Shown piece by piece: positions 35,850 to 47,490 of a stretch of DNA of 64,000 nt. Positions within the stretch are counted from its first letter, which is position 1. Each line of letters starts with the position of its first letter. The DNA is from Porites lobata (Eukaryota; Cnidaria; Anthozoa; Scleractinia; Poritidae), in contig CALNXK010000039.1 in NCBI GenBank assembly GCA_942486035.1, positions 3,271,001 to 3,335,000 of the forward strand. Direction: 5' to 3'. A program made the translations under genes and the position numbers. Under the pieces are notes generated by a model. That model did not search any database. It worked only from the letters and a program-made list of their open reading frames with translations, and was not told where the DNA came from.

Positions 35850-37290
35850 AAGGTTGCCCATCGCGCCAAGGTAAATAAAAAATAAATAATCAAATAAATA
35901 AAATTATGTAGTTAAATAACTAAAATCTGTTCCAGAGCAGAGCGTTTAAAAATGTCCAAAGTCTCTATCTTCCTAGTATCTAACGGTAGAGCGTTCCAAT
36001 CTTTGATTGATCACGGGAAGAAACTGTTCACATAGATGTTGCCCTTGGAACTTGGATTTACAAAAGATGCTTGAGATCTATTGTTGTAAGAATGGGTTGG
36101 TACATTCAAGTGTGACGGAATAGGTAACACAGCACTGCCATGCAGAGACTCATAGAAGAGCTCCAGACGCCGGCATTTACGTCTTGCCTGTAATGAAGGC
36201 CAGTTTAAGGAATCCAGTAACCGAGTTACAGTCCCGCAATCTCTTGTATAATCGCTTTTAAAAAAGCGAGCCGCCTGTCTTTGAATGTTTTCTACGGATT
36301 TTGATTTTAACTAGATGGGGGTGCCATGCAGTTGACGCGTATTTCAAATGAGGAAGAACCAGAGCCTGGTATTCTCTCTCTTTAACTGCCCCTGGGAAAT
36401 TAGAGATGTTTCTTCGCAAAAAGCCCAAAGAGCGGTTTGCCTTACTGATAATTTTAGCTATGTGATAGTTCAACTTCAAATGAGATTGTAATCCGGCGCC
36501 CAAGTAGGAGTGATGGTCCACCGACTCAAGTCCTCTCTCCTTTAGGGTATATTTGCCGATTACATCATTAGTGCGTTTACGGACTTAATATTAAAAGCCA
36601 CCCGCCACTTGTCAGCCCAGAGGTTGAGTCCACGAATATCACTTTCAAGCTCGCGTGCATTATCTGTACAATCAAAAATTCTCTATAACAAACAATCATT
36701 AGCGAATTAACGGATCTTTGAGAAAATGATGTTGTTAGCAATGTCGTTAATGTACAATAAAAACATGAGGGGGGCCAGGACTGTACCCTGGGGAACCCCA
36801 GATTTAACTTTCACAGGAGCTGAGGCCACGCCTTCTTGTAAGACAAACTGGGTACGTTTAGTAAGCCACCCTCTTATCCATCGACCCAACGTTCCCCCTC
36901 TAAAAGACGCCGGTGAGGCACAGTGTCAAAAGCTTTACTAAAGTCAATAATCAGCACATCAACATTGTGACCAGCACCTCTTCACTTGAAATTTGTCAAG
37001 AACAGTAATTAGCTGTGTCTCACATGATCGACCTTTTCTGAAACCATGTTGGCAGTTGACCAAGATGTTATGGGTCTCACAGTGCTGCATAATATGCCTG
37101 AAGATGATATGTTCAAATACTTTACAACAAACAGAAGTGATACAGGTCGATAATTTGCAGGATTGAGTCGACCACCTTTCTTATGATCTGGTACTATATT
37201 TGCTGAACACCAGTCCTTAGGGATAGAACCAAGATTTAAGGATGTTGTGGAAATAACTTGCAATGAATATGGGTGCTATTTCGGCCGTGG
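35850..37290 (-). pseudogene. CR1/Jockey-like LINE B inserted in LINE A, 5' truncated
   Basis: Read on the minus strand from about 37290: ATAEIAPI, then GSIPKDW, NPANYRPVSL, then RWIRGWLTKRTQFV and GVPQGTVLAPLMFLLYINDI (reverse-transcriptase core), a decayed catalytic box FANDCLL, NIRGLNLWADKW-type sequence, the thumb HLKYASTAWHPH near 36330, and a C-terminus ending near 35940. The tail is AAATAAA-rich on the plus strand at 35871-35905, as expected for a LINE 3' end read in reverse. Several frameshifts are present, and the catalytic F-A-D-D has become F-A-N-D, so it is inactive. The endonuclease is missing, fitting 5' truncation on insertion. Confidence 0.8.
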
Positions 37291-38425
37291 CTAATGGGCG
37301 ATATGAATTGTAACTTAGATACGTCTCAGCTTAATCAAAATGCTAACTTGTTCTGTGACATTTCTGATGTGTATGGCCTGCAACAGCTCGTTAATGATCG
37401 CATTCGTTGTACTGTGTTAATTACTTTAATTGATCTGATTTTCACTAATTGTCCTGAGAGGGTTGTTTGCTCTGGCTGGTTTCTCATTCTGGGATAAGCG
37501 GTCACAGTCTTGTTAAATTTTTCGCAAAAGTTTTGTCGATTCATCTTCAAGGGGCCGCAAAACAATTACCCATAGAAAACTAAAAAAAATTCAGCCCTTC
37601 TAGATTTCGGCACGACATTTCACACCAAAGCTGGCAACATTTACATGCTTATAATCAATAGATCACCTGTTAGCCACATCACGTTTACTAAGTCGCTTGT
37701 TGTTTACTTCGATCACAATCTATGTTGGAATGTTCATGTGGACAACTTATCTAAAAAGATTGCTTCTGGCATTGGTATGCTGAAGCTTTCTAGAGCTTTT
37801 TTTCCATCTGATACTCTCCAAAATATGATCAGCCACACTTCGATTACAGTAACAAGATTTGTGGCTGCTGTAACAAAACACTTTCTATTAAACTTCAGAT
37901 ACTCCGAAATCAAGCGGCACGGATTAAGGGCAAGCTATGACATCAATTCCGAGTCTCTTATAGATAAACTTGGCTGGAGAAAACTTGACACGCAAAGAAA
38001 AATCAACAAAAGGGTACAGTGGTATATCAATCGATCAATGGGTTAGCTTCTAATTATCTTCGCTCTAAAGTAACCTATCGTATCAGTGTCACCAATTACT
38101 CTTTGAGAGACACCAACGGCAAACTCGCTATACCCCTTCCCCATGCAAACTAAATGAAAAATAGTTTCAGTTACTCTGGAGCAATTTTTTGGAATAGCCT
38201 TCCTATTGAGTTGCGGAAGGAAACCTCTCTTGGGACCTTCAGGACTGGCTGCAAACAGTTCTTCTAAAAGTCTATCTACACGGCACTTATGTAAAGCAGG
38301 CTCTAGTCTGAGCAGCTTTTTTTAAAAATATTGTTAATGTATTATTATATAATAGTAGTTTTGGATTTATATAAGAAATAGTGTTTTTAAGCCCTGATGA
38401 GTTGACCGTGTTTAAATAAATTTAC
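37290..38425 (+). pseudogene. LINE A, 3' part: endonuclease end joined to RT C-terminus
   Basis: From 37292 the plus strand reads GDMNCNLDTSQ, YGLQQLVND and LIDLIFTNCPERVVCSG, the endonuclease C-terminal half. At about 37630-37650 it jumps to INRSPVSHITFTKS and continues SWNVH-like, LSKKIASGIGMLK, LIDKLGWRKLDTQRKI and LRDTNGKLAIP, the region after the RT catalytic core. The RT core is therefore deleted. The remnant ends around 38280, followed by an AT-rich 3' tail with AATAAA near 38416. Stops and frameshifts confirm decay. Confidence 0.8.
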
Positions 38426-38499
38426 TCATCCCTTCACCAATAGTTTTTGCGCCTATCATTAATTCCTCTAGATTATCCTCAAGGTAACTCCCTAAATTT

Positions 38500-39330
38500 T
38501 TTAAGTCTGCAACTTAACAGCCCAAGTCCACATTCCTTCTCGGAACATATAACTATCACATATCTTCGGGCGTAGTGCACCAATCATTGTTTTCATCTTT
38601 CTCCTGGCCCCGTGCAGTGAGATTACCTCTTCGCTTGACCACCCTATGATGCCTACTTCTCACCTGAGAATTGCCACTGCTCAGGTATTAATCGTTGATA
38701 CTTTATCATCACCATTCAAATTTAAAGTAAATACGAATTTCAATCTACTCATGTACTCTCTGATTAAGGGTTCACCCCTTCATTGTCTTATCCATCTTCA
38801 ATACGCCCGACTATTTATATCCTTCATTCTTTGGCCATCCAGTAAAACAATTCTACCTACTTTAACAACTTTCCCAAGTCTCAGTATTTCATTCCAATAT
38901 CTGAGCCGACAAAATGAACAGCCTGAGCAGCGGGTCTAGTTGGTTTTGATCTTTCTTAAACAACTTAAGATCATCCATTAATAAACGTTGGTTGACCCTT
39001 TGATGTCTGTTCCCCATTCATAGCACCCTTTGGCGTTGCTCTGAGGACCAATGACTCCAACAACAGTAGTGGAGATAAACTATCTCCTTAGAATATCCCC
39101 TTCTTACATATCCACGTCACTCAAACTCTCCGCAAGATGTTCACTCCACTTTTCAACACTATATCGTAGGATTTACAGCAGTCAATCCAGGCCATTACAA
39201 CGTGGGCCTTTTGTTTCTTGTAGTACTTGAGGACTGCCCTATCTATAACCAATTGATCTTTTGTCCCTCTACGTTCCCTACGACATCTCTTCTCGCTTCA
39301 ATATGTGGTGCGCATGTCTCCAGCGTTCTA
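38500..39330 (-). pseudogene. Decayed non-LTR reverse transcriptase of a second family
   Basis: On the minus strand, degenerate frames include GQKINWL (near 39265), a GIFQGDSLSPL-like remnant reading GYSKEIVYLHY, then LLMDDLKLFKKDQNQLD (about 38980-38930) carrying the catalytic xDD, WPKNEGYK, and a C-terminal MKTMIGALRPK near 38590. The xMDDLKLF box and this order identify a family I know from cnidarian 'endonuclease-reverse transcriptase' entries, distinct from the CR1-like LINEs next door. Many stops and frameshifts; no intact ORF. A C-terminal fragment of what seems to be the same family lies at 49105-49217 on the plus strand. Confidence 0.65.
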
Positions 39331-39459
39331 TGCGTCACTAGAATAAACGGCCACGCCCGTAAACTAATTGATCCAATAAATATGCAAACATTCAAGATAT
39401 TTTAAGATAGCCAGTGAGTATTTCTGGCGAGTTTCAGCGTAAGTAGCTTTTGTCAGATT

Positions 39460-39860
39460 TCACCTTGACTCACAAAACGCCTCACTGTCTAGCGCATACC
39501 CCATGAACCTGCATACACGACCGAAGATTGTCGTGGAAACTAACCCTGTGCTTGCACTAATGATCTTTCGAACAACTTTTATACCAACAGGGCATGCCAT
39601 AACATGTACAAGTACATGTTGATGTACGCCTAGCCGGTGAGAAACGAAACCTTGGTTTTCTGCTTCCAAGGCAGAAGTGATCACCACTACAGCAATGGCG
39701 AACCTATCGATGCTACTAGGTGAAATAGACAGATTATTTCCAAGTACATCACAAAGATCGCGAGGTCACTCACCACAGAAAGAACACGCAAGAGACTTCT
39801 TGCTGTCATGTTGAGTTTCTCCACAATGACCCAGTCTCTTAAGTACAAAAGATTTCTTTA
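39460..39860 (-). pseudogene. Unrecognised coding-like block with an internal stop
   Basis: Minus-strand frame ending at 39460 is open for 75 codons in the annotated stretch, and continuing upstream through one TGA gives about 120 residues with non-random composition: HCGETQHDSKKSLACSFCGE, then DLCDVLGNNLSIS, SSIDRFAIAVVVITSALEAE and HVMACPVGIKVV. SIDRFAIAVV resembles the end of transmembrane helix 3 in class A GPCRs, but the rest does not fit. It may be a decayed gene or mobile-element protein; I cannot name it. Confidence 0.3.
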
Positions 39861-40401
39861 AAGTGAGTTCACTTTAAAAAGGTGTTTTAGCAGATGGTCC
39901 AAAAGTGGGCATTGATAATCCAATGTCATGTAGGGGTTTATCGATATACATAAAGCCACTTTCCTCCCAGAACAAGCTACATTATTTAGAATTGAGCATG
40001 TTACATAATTCTACTTTATAAAGGAATAAGAAGTGTGAATAATCTAACAAAAAGTAAAATTTCCTTTGGCCAGAAAGGGAGGGTTTTCAATGGCTGGCGC
40101 TCTTTCCGTCACGTAACGTGAAAAAGTAAAAAGTTTTATTCTGGCCACGTAATGCTTCTTCTGAGGTAGATTTTGTGGGGACGATAATAATACTGTTTTC
40201 TTTGACAATTAAAAAGCGAGGAGAATTTTCCCAATGATGTGATTGTGTAAAAGTTTTGCATTGATTCTGAAAACCTTCATGTCACAATGTAAGGTACTCA
40301 AAAGAAATAATTTCCAACCAGGTCGCTTTAAATTAGTCGTCAAATAGTCGGTTGTATGCCCTTGCACTAAGGTTTAAAGATAAACCCTTAATGCTTCCCG
40401 A

Positions 40402-40447
40402 GAATCTCAATGTTTCCGAGGCGGCACCGCGGGAAACATTGAGATTC
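40402..40447. repeat. Perfect 16-bp inverted repeat with GC-rich loop
   Basis: Arms 40402-40417 (GAATCTCAATGTTTCC) and 40432-40447 are exact complements around a 14-nt loop that itself contains GCGG-CA-CCGC. It would form a cruciform or RNA hairpin. No terminator-like T run follows, and it is outside any known gene. Confidence 0.8.
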
Positions 40448-40862
40448 GAGATTCCAGTTGTATATTTTACATCCCAATGCACGCAGTAAATTAAATACGC
40501 CTTAAGGCGGTTTTTGGTGCACACAAACGCAAGGCGCTCTCACAGCTATTCTACACTCTTTTTCTGTAGGATGGGGTACAAAGCAAATATTTGGAAAGGG
40601 GCAGGGAACTAGGGGAGCAATGAACATTTAAGACTTTTAAAAGAAGAGACAGGAAAACCAGGCAAGCCATACCTTGTTCAATATACTGCGTATGCGGAAA
40701 AGTAGGAATCACATGGAAATCGATACTGACAGTGCAGGCCCACACTAATTTTAGAAAGCCAGCAACAAGTCCAGGATTGTCGCATTGTCAAATAATGACT
40801 TGGCACAATGAAAAGGGCCCAGCCCTCAAATCAACAATGTTTATCACTAGAAGGTCTCTCGG

Positions 40863-41170
40863 TTATTGCAAACGAAATAAATACATAAAGAAACAAATAA
40901 ATAAATAACAAATTGATAAATTCTTAATTAGCCTCTCTCCATATGGGGCTTTCAATGGATAATAAAACAAACAATTCAAATGGAAAATTAAATGGTTTAG
41001 AATCGCAGTTGGTAGAAGGCGAAACAGTGGTCTATTTTGCAAGCATGGCCGAGGATTTGAACTCGGGACTACCGAGGACAAATCCAGCTAGCGGTCAGGG
41101 AGGGAATTGACGTCAGAGCCTCCGGACTACAAGACCAGCGCTCTAATCGCTTTGTCGTGCTGCCTCTTCA
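40863..41170 (-). mobile_element. tRNA-derived SINE, minus strand
   Basis: On the minus strand a tRNA-like head starts near 41165 (A-box-like GCGATTAGAGCGCTGG near 41142-41157; B-box-like GACGTCAATTCCC near 41115), followed by a body with GACCGCTAGCTGGATTTG and a tail running through AAAGCCCC to a TTTA-rich end at 40863-40920. I recognise this arrangement as a common SINE in coral genomes, but assign no formal family name. Confidence 0.7.
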
Positions 41171-41706
41171 AAGTACCTTCATAGAGTCCACGGGTAAATG
41201 ATCCCATGTCTCACTTAAGGTACTAGATATACTAATGAACCATGAAATGCTAGCAGTACCACAATAGGGGTATAGCAAAGCTCAACAAACGTAAAGAAAG
41301 CCCCTCAAAAACGAGTTTGACTTTATACAGCCAAGGTACGTATTTATTTCAGTTGCCTCATTAAGAAGCCAAGGTTTTTCAGACGAAATAGAAGAAAGAC
41401 AAAACCATGAGTACGGTAAACCTCCACGTCTTGTAAAGGACCACTTGACGCATGGTATGGTCTCTTTGTTTGCTGCTTTTACTACTCCACTCTGAGTATA
41501 CAAAGAGCTTTCAAAATCAACATCATATACGTAAAGGTGTACAAAAATTACAAAATGCATGCAATAAAATCTGTGCCAAAAAGTAGATGTGTCGGCATTT
41601 CTTCACAGAAGAGGTCCCCTGTAGTTTGATTCTCGCATAGTTAATTAAAGTAAAGTGGAATGGTTGGGAAACCCTTTGTTATAAGTTTTTGTTAGTTTTT
41701 TTGGAC

Positions 41707-41828
41707 CTGACCGTGCACAACGTTCAATAGCATGCCTATCATTTTGATGTTATTTACCAATAGAAACATTGCATCAATTTATTCAGTCATAATTTGTGAA
41801 CAGAAAACAAAGGATTGTGCACGGTCAG
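41707..41828. mobile_element. MITE with CTGACCGTGCACAA termini
   Basis: Perfect 14-bp inverted repeats at 41707-41720 and 41815-41828 bound a 122-bp AT-rich interior with no coding potential. A typical miniature inverted-repeat element; superfamily not determined. Confidence 0.7.
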
Positions 41829-41917
41829 GGAGCTTCCAACATAACCTAAAGTACCGTTGTTTTCAACTTTTATGTTTGCCCGGTTTCCTACCCAGTCTCC
41901 TCTACTAACTATGATTC

Positions 41918-41965
41918 TCGTAAGCGACCACTAAATCCTCGCATGTTGGGTGGTTGCTTACGGGA
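41918..41965. repeat. Short fold-back (CTCGTAAGCGACCAC arms)
   Basis: Arms at 41918-41932 and 41951-41965 are near-perfect complements (one or two mismatches). CGTAAGCGACCAC recalls termini of coral MITEs; this may be a minimal or fused copy. Confidence 0.5.
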
Positions 41966-42566
41966 GGTTCGACCGTTGTTCAATAATAGAACTGTACCAG
42001 CTTTCTATTATAATAGACATACCTTAAAAAGTAATGGGAAATAGCGATCAGGACCGTGGACGAAACAAGGGAAGATAATGTTTAATGCAAAACTAATTTA
42101 CACCTTTTTCAGCTTACCTGTGAGTGCTCTAGGGATCGAGGCTTACATCAAAATCTCTCTTCGTGATAAGAAGTTCCCTTGCTAGCGGCATTACTGAAAG
42201 AGGAATCAAGAAAATACTTCTTAAAGCTATCTTCTTTGGAATTAGTACAGGGAGTGTCTTAATTTTGAAACGTTGTTAGAAGTGTTACAGACTGTTGTGT
42301 GAAATGGAGGACGAAGTAGTAATGATTACGACATGCATGTAAAACACGGTACAATAACCCAAGCAATGAAACAAACTAAAGCAAATACGACATTGCGTTG
42401 TTTAAAGAATTTTATTATTCAACTTTATGAAGTATCTCTATCAGTAGCTTTCACGAGGCGTTCTGGCAGGCTAAGCGAGCACGTCTTTAGCTGGTAGCTC
42501 TTGATCTTTTGAACCCTTTCAAGGGAGAGCATGCGTTACCTTCACCACAAGCGCAAGCAAGGGCAC

Positions 42567-42721
42567 CACGTGCCTCTACTTGCGCATGGCTTGATTCATA
42601 GCACTAGGCATATAAACGCAAGAACGACCAGGGAAAAAAGAAAGTTCCAAAAAAAAATTAGTTCTAAAGCACATCCTGATAATTGCACGTGCGAAAATAA
42701 TTGCACGTGCTTTGCACGTGC
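42567..42721. promoter_or_regulatory. Cluster of CACGTG E-boxes
   Basis: CACGTG occurs at 42567-42572 and three times within GCACGTGC palindromes at 42685-42692, 42703-42710 and 42714-42721. The sites are binding motifs for bHLH factors such as USF, Myc or CLOCK-type proteins. No gene start is identifiable nearby, so function is unproven. Confidence 0.35.
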
Positions 42722-43045
42722 ACAAACATTTTTACACATCGTTTGCCTGAGCCCTAAAAATGTAAAAGTTAGTCAATATTAATCTAATTAAACTTTCAGT
42801 AAACCAATTCAATAACACTATCTGCGAATATGTTTCGCGTTTTAAGATTAGTGTCGGGTCATGCCTTGGTTTTGTCACTCTCTGGGAAAGAGCTAACATG
42901 ATGTGATGCATCACGCCAAAAATAAAAGCATTATTACAATATCTAGTGAAATGTGGTCTAGCCAGGCCACAAAACGTGAAAGACGAGACCGATTTTGGCA
43001 CGAGTCACCTTCTTAAGATGAAAAGATGACGAAGGATAAAGCTCT

Positions 43046-43189
43046 AATGTTAATGATGTGGTTTGATTTTATCCCCGGTTGAAACTATATTTTTCACTGT
43101 TTTGAGGTATGGTAATGTATGATAAAGAATATCTAAAAAAGAAAATAGAATTTACACCAGGGATAAAATGAAACTACAACATCAATATT
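43046..43189. mobile_element. Fold-back MITE with GATTTTATCCC arms
   Basis: Arms 43046-43075 and 43160-43189 match as inverted repeats at 25 of 30 positions and enclose about 84 bp of AT-rich DNA. This structure is familiar from coral genomes as a dispersed non-autonomous element. No TSD was identified. Confidence 0.65.
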
Positions 43190-43199
43190 GAAAAAAAAA

Positions 43200-45060
43200 A
43201 CGATGGAAGAAAAAGCTTTGGCGGTTCAAAGGTCAACTGTTAAAGCCAAGAAACTACAAGAAAAACCGCCTTTAGAGAGATCAATTTAAATGGTCAATAA
43301 GAGGTACAAGATTTGGGTTCGCGTGTTTTATGCTGCCGACGACTAGATACGTCGATTTAGAAGGAAGCAGAAATACCTTTACTGACCAACAGTATTACTA
43401 GCATACGCTTGGGCACAAACAACAGGCAATACCAAGGCACTCTCGTCAAGGCCGAGTTTATTTTTGATTTGTAGTGTGCCTTTTGGTTAAGCAATGCAAT
43501 GTGAAGGGCCATAAGAAGGCACTTAAAACAAGCTCTTTTGTGGGTAGATTAAATTTATACCAATGTTACGATTAAATTTCTCACGGTTCCTCCCACTCAG
43601 AAAGACCAATTCCATTTTATTAAGCTATCGTGACAAAAGAAAAGGGACAAAAAGGTCTAAATACTGGGGTCTAAATTTGTTCCAACAGTATTGGACTCAA
43701 ACAAGGACGTTTAATATAGGAAGGTAGAAAAATAATCTTTCTTTAGTGCTTTGCCGATATAGTTTCTCATCCTGTTTGAGATAATTTGGTATTGAGTGTT
43801 TTTCTAAAGGCTTCCACTTGAGGCCGATGGCCCGATCTAAGACTATTATCACGAATTTTGATTTTTTGAAAATAGAACACACTATTTTACTCACAATTGA
43901 CGTCATCAACGATTACAACGAATAGCTATTACCCTTATTTTGACACTACAGACGCCAAAGAGGCTGACATCTAGATAACAAAGTCTTAATATACATCGTC
44001 TCTTACGTAAACTTAGTTATCAAAGAAAGAGATTTTTTGCTTTGAAAATCATCGTAATGCATTTATAGCTACTTATCCCGATGACATGTTTTTGTTATAA
44101 TTCTAGAGACATGTAAACAAGTTATGCCCAAATTATGATTTCAATAGTGTTCACCAGGTATCTGACGGAATGCTTGAAAAAAAGCGAGTCATGCCAAAAA
44201 TGGTATATTGAACTCGCCTGTACCCGGGCTTAATTTCGATTGCGTGCAGTCGTTTGTTTTGATTGTTGTCAGCTTCAGTTCTTGAAAGCACGCAACTCAT
44301 AATAAATCACGAACGCGCTGAAACTATTTCTCCCAATGATATTAAACACACAACTGTCTTTTCAAAGAAATTACGTACTCTGACTATTAAACAATTGAAA
44401 TCTTGTATTGTTCAATAAAGCCTCTTTACGTCCTTAAAGAGAGAAACACTGCTTTGCTGAAAAACTATGAGTAAGCGTGACGATATTAGGCAACCTGCGA
44501 AGGACAAGCAAAAGATTATCACTTGAACAAAATGGGGTCAAGAACTACTTAACGGTGTACTGCGAATTGGTGCTATAATACCTCATAATGGAGAATAACT
44601 TTCCAAACAGCTATTGTAAAAAAAATAAAAAATCACTGTGATAGATGAGTGGATGAGATTACAACACGTTTTCTGATGTAACTAGTAATATTACCCCAGT
44701 TTAATAAACCTAGGGAAAGAAACACGATGTCATTAAAAGGTTGATTTTGAACGCTCCTGTTATAACAATTGATGGCCTGACAAAGCACACTCTGTTCTGA
44801 AAGCTAGAGTTTTAATGCGTGGGGGAGGATATCGTTCAAAAGGCGCTTTAAACAGGAAGGAGTTTCATCCAATTAATGGGGAGTTTTTACTAATGTGACG
44901 CTTTTATTTTTATCCTTTTAAGTCCCGGTATTCCCACACAAATTCTCCAGACAAATCTCCGTATTAGAAAATTAGTTGAGAGAATTTGATAAAGAATAAA
45001 TTAACGCATTTTAACAAAAATGAGCATTTCATTAACGCTCAAAACATATCGACAATGTTA
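43200..45060. other. Intergenic, nothing recognised
   Basis: AT-rich sequence without supported coding, RNA or transposon features. The ORF-length stretches here are short and lack domains. Confidence 0.6.
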
Positions 45061-45420
45061 GAAGAAAATTGATGTTGCCGGTCAAAAGGGTTGACTGTCC
45101 GAGAGTTAGCTGCTTGGTACTGACAAACTGAAATATTCACGTCTAGCATCTCTTACACAGCAATTTGTAAATATTTCATCTTCATTCTCGCCCCTTTCAC
45201 TTATAAACAAAACTTAATGTTACAAGAATGTATTGATGTGAGGAGAAAATTAATGTTGGTCACAATGACGACTAAAAGGGTTCACTGTCCGAGAGTTAGC
45301 TGCTTTGTTCTGACAAACTGAAATGTACACGTGTAACATCTCCTACACAGTAATTTGTAAATAATTAATCATCATTCTTGCCCCATTCGCTTATAAACAA
45401 AACTTTATGTTACAAGTATG
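45061..45420. repeat. Tandem duplication with 190-bp period
   Basis: 45061-45230 and 45243-45420 align in direct orientation with a constant 190-bp offset (for example CTGTCCGAGAGTTAGCTGCT at 45095 and 45285; TTATAAACAAAACTT at 45201 and 45391). They differ at scattered positions, indicating an old local duplication. Non-coding. Confidence 0.85.
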
Positions 45421-47300
45421 TAACAGAAAATCTTATAAAACTGATATGTGAAATTATCGTCGTGTCTATGAACGTCCCCATAATAAAGGTACTCGTAAGA
45501 CCTGAACAAAAGCTCGGGCTGCTTAATCAGCGACTCCCCTTAAATCCCGATTGAGTTGGTTAAGAGGTGCCACTGCGGCAAATAGTACGGCCACAGGTAA
45601 GGTACAAGGACACTCAAGAATCTATTCTCATTAAACAAACAAGAAGAAGGGCATCCATCGTCTGGTTTTTCTTCGCTAATCTTGCGGACACAATCTCTGA
45701 AGCAGTGTCAGTGTAAGGGAAAACTCATAGTGCAAATGTGGTCAAGTTTTAACTTAAGAGCTCTCTTCCGCCTATACTTAACTGAGAAAAAGCCTACGCA
45801 TATAGTTACATAAAGTTTATTTTCGATTTCATATAGTACGTTATGATAACTACATTATTTCTTCCATCATGCCGAGATAATACTTCCTGAGATAATTGTC
45901 TCCATCCCCGCCCCACTCCCCCTTCCCATCTTGAACATTCGTCTGGCGTTTGCCAGAATATGAGATCCCAGCGAAGTGCATTTCTCGTCAAGTCTGCCTA
46001 AGGGTGGGGTTATTGTCATTGTTGAAGCTGACATTTTCTGCTACTTTTAAGAAGCAAAATAGATGGATAGTAGCTTGTTTTTAATCTGTTATCGTATACA
46101 ATCGACGTGCTCACCCTGATCCATTTAATGCGCTATATAATTATCAGTCGTACGCCTACAATTTAAATCATTATTTATTCAAATTATTTCTCCGTTTCTG
46201 ACACACTGTCCCCGCTAATTCTTCTAACCAGCGAGCGAGGTCGAAATTTGGAAGACGTCTGGGATATATGGTAAAATGCATTCAATAGTTCAAGCTATCG
46301 CCAAAAAAGGGACGGCAACCGAGAAGCCCTGGGAACGAACATGTGTTAGCCTAGTTCTTTCGTAAGAGCTGGAGAAAATGAGGGAAAATGTTCCTCTCTT
46401 TGCGAAGAAATGAAAACCCACCCAAACATACAACCAAGCAGGTGACAACTGCTATTTGAAGAATACTTGCTCGACTTAGCACCTCTTTAAATTGTGAATT
46501 TGCCGAGCAACAGTCAAATGAGAAATGGAACTTAGACATCGATCGAAGTAAGCAAAGTATTGCAAATTGTATTCATTATTAACCGTAAATCAATATAACG
46601 TTTATACACACACCGGCAGAGAGAAAATTCTGAGCTATCACCTTTGCAGGAACCAAAGTAGTTTAAATATGTCACGTCCAGTTTATTAGTATTATAATTA
46701 TTGTTATTATAATAATTAACATTGTTGTTGTTGATGTTGTTATTGTTTTTGACTGCTCCACAAATGCCACATTACTGAGAAACGATGACTATACTTGCAA
46801 AATACGGCGATTTTCTAGATTCGACATTCAGATGACATGGATTTAGCTCACTGTTTCGAGTTACTTCAGGAACGGCTTGATATACCACAACATTTGCTGT
46901 TATTTGACCGGCTTATCCCACACATCCCCTTTTTTTGCCCGATTCATTTCAAATCCTATGATTATTACCCTTTTATATAATAAAACCAAACCAAAAAAAC
47001 AACAACACAGAAAACAATTTTCTCGTCAAAAGAGGCAGAATAGTGGAGACAGTTATTAAAACGTAAAACAGAACCAAACAGAGACACGAACATGAACTAG
47101 GAACGGTGCTGTGACCAGATAAACGCCCCACAAACCGCGTCACAGTGGAATCGGCTTAAATCCGTACGGGCAAGAAGGCATTGTTTTAACAGCGACACTT
47201 AAAAAATTGTATTCAGAGAAAACACCTGTATTTTGTCGATTAAATCCTTTGGAAACCAGAGTTACAACATACAGAAAATTCTAACCCAATTGGGAAGCAA
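45421..47300. other. Intergenic, nothing recognised
   Basis: No coding domain, RNA gene or named repeat is apparent. Short TTATTG/TTGTTG-rich simple sequence occurs near 46690-46750. Confidence 0.6.
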
Positions 47301-47490
47301 GGGTGGGGCGGTGGTGAGAGCACTCACCTCCCTCCAATGTGGCCTGGGCTCAACTCCCGGCGTCGAAGCCATATGTGGGTTGAGTTTGTTGTTGGTTATC
47401 TCCTTTGCTCCCGAGAGGTTATTCGCCGGGTTCTCCGGTCTTCCCCTCTCCTCAAAAAACAACAATTTCAAATTAAAATTCTGTCTGGAA
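47301..47490 (+). mobile_element. tRNA-derived SINE, plus strand
   Basis: A tRNA-like head has A-box-like GGGGCGGTGGTGAGAGCAC (47304-47322) and B-box-like GGGCTCAACTCCCGG (47346-47360). It is followed by a body containing GTTGTTGGTTATCTC and CTCCCGAGAGG, then an A-rich tail from about 47452. This matches a SINE arrangement I know from coral sequences. Confidence 0.7.

Noticed and set aside
39660..39720. GPCR-like SIDRFAIAVV motif
   Set aside because: No transmembrane pattern continues on either side and the upstream sequence is Cys/His-rich, so it is kept only as an unrecognised block.
43560..43720. Possible small RNA or repeat near GGGACAAAAAGG and repeated GGTCTAAA
   Set aside because: Short repeated words only; no stable fold or family recognised.
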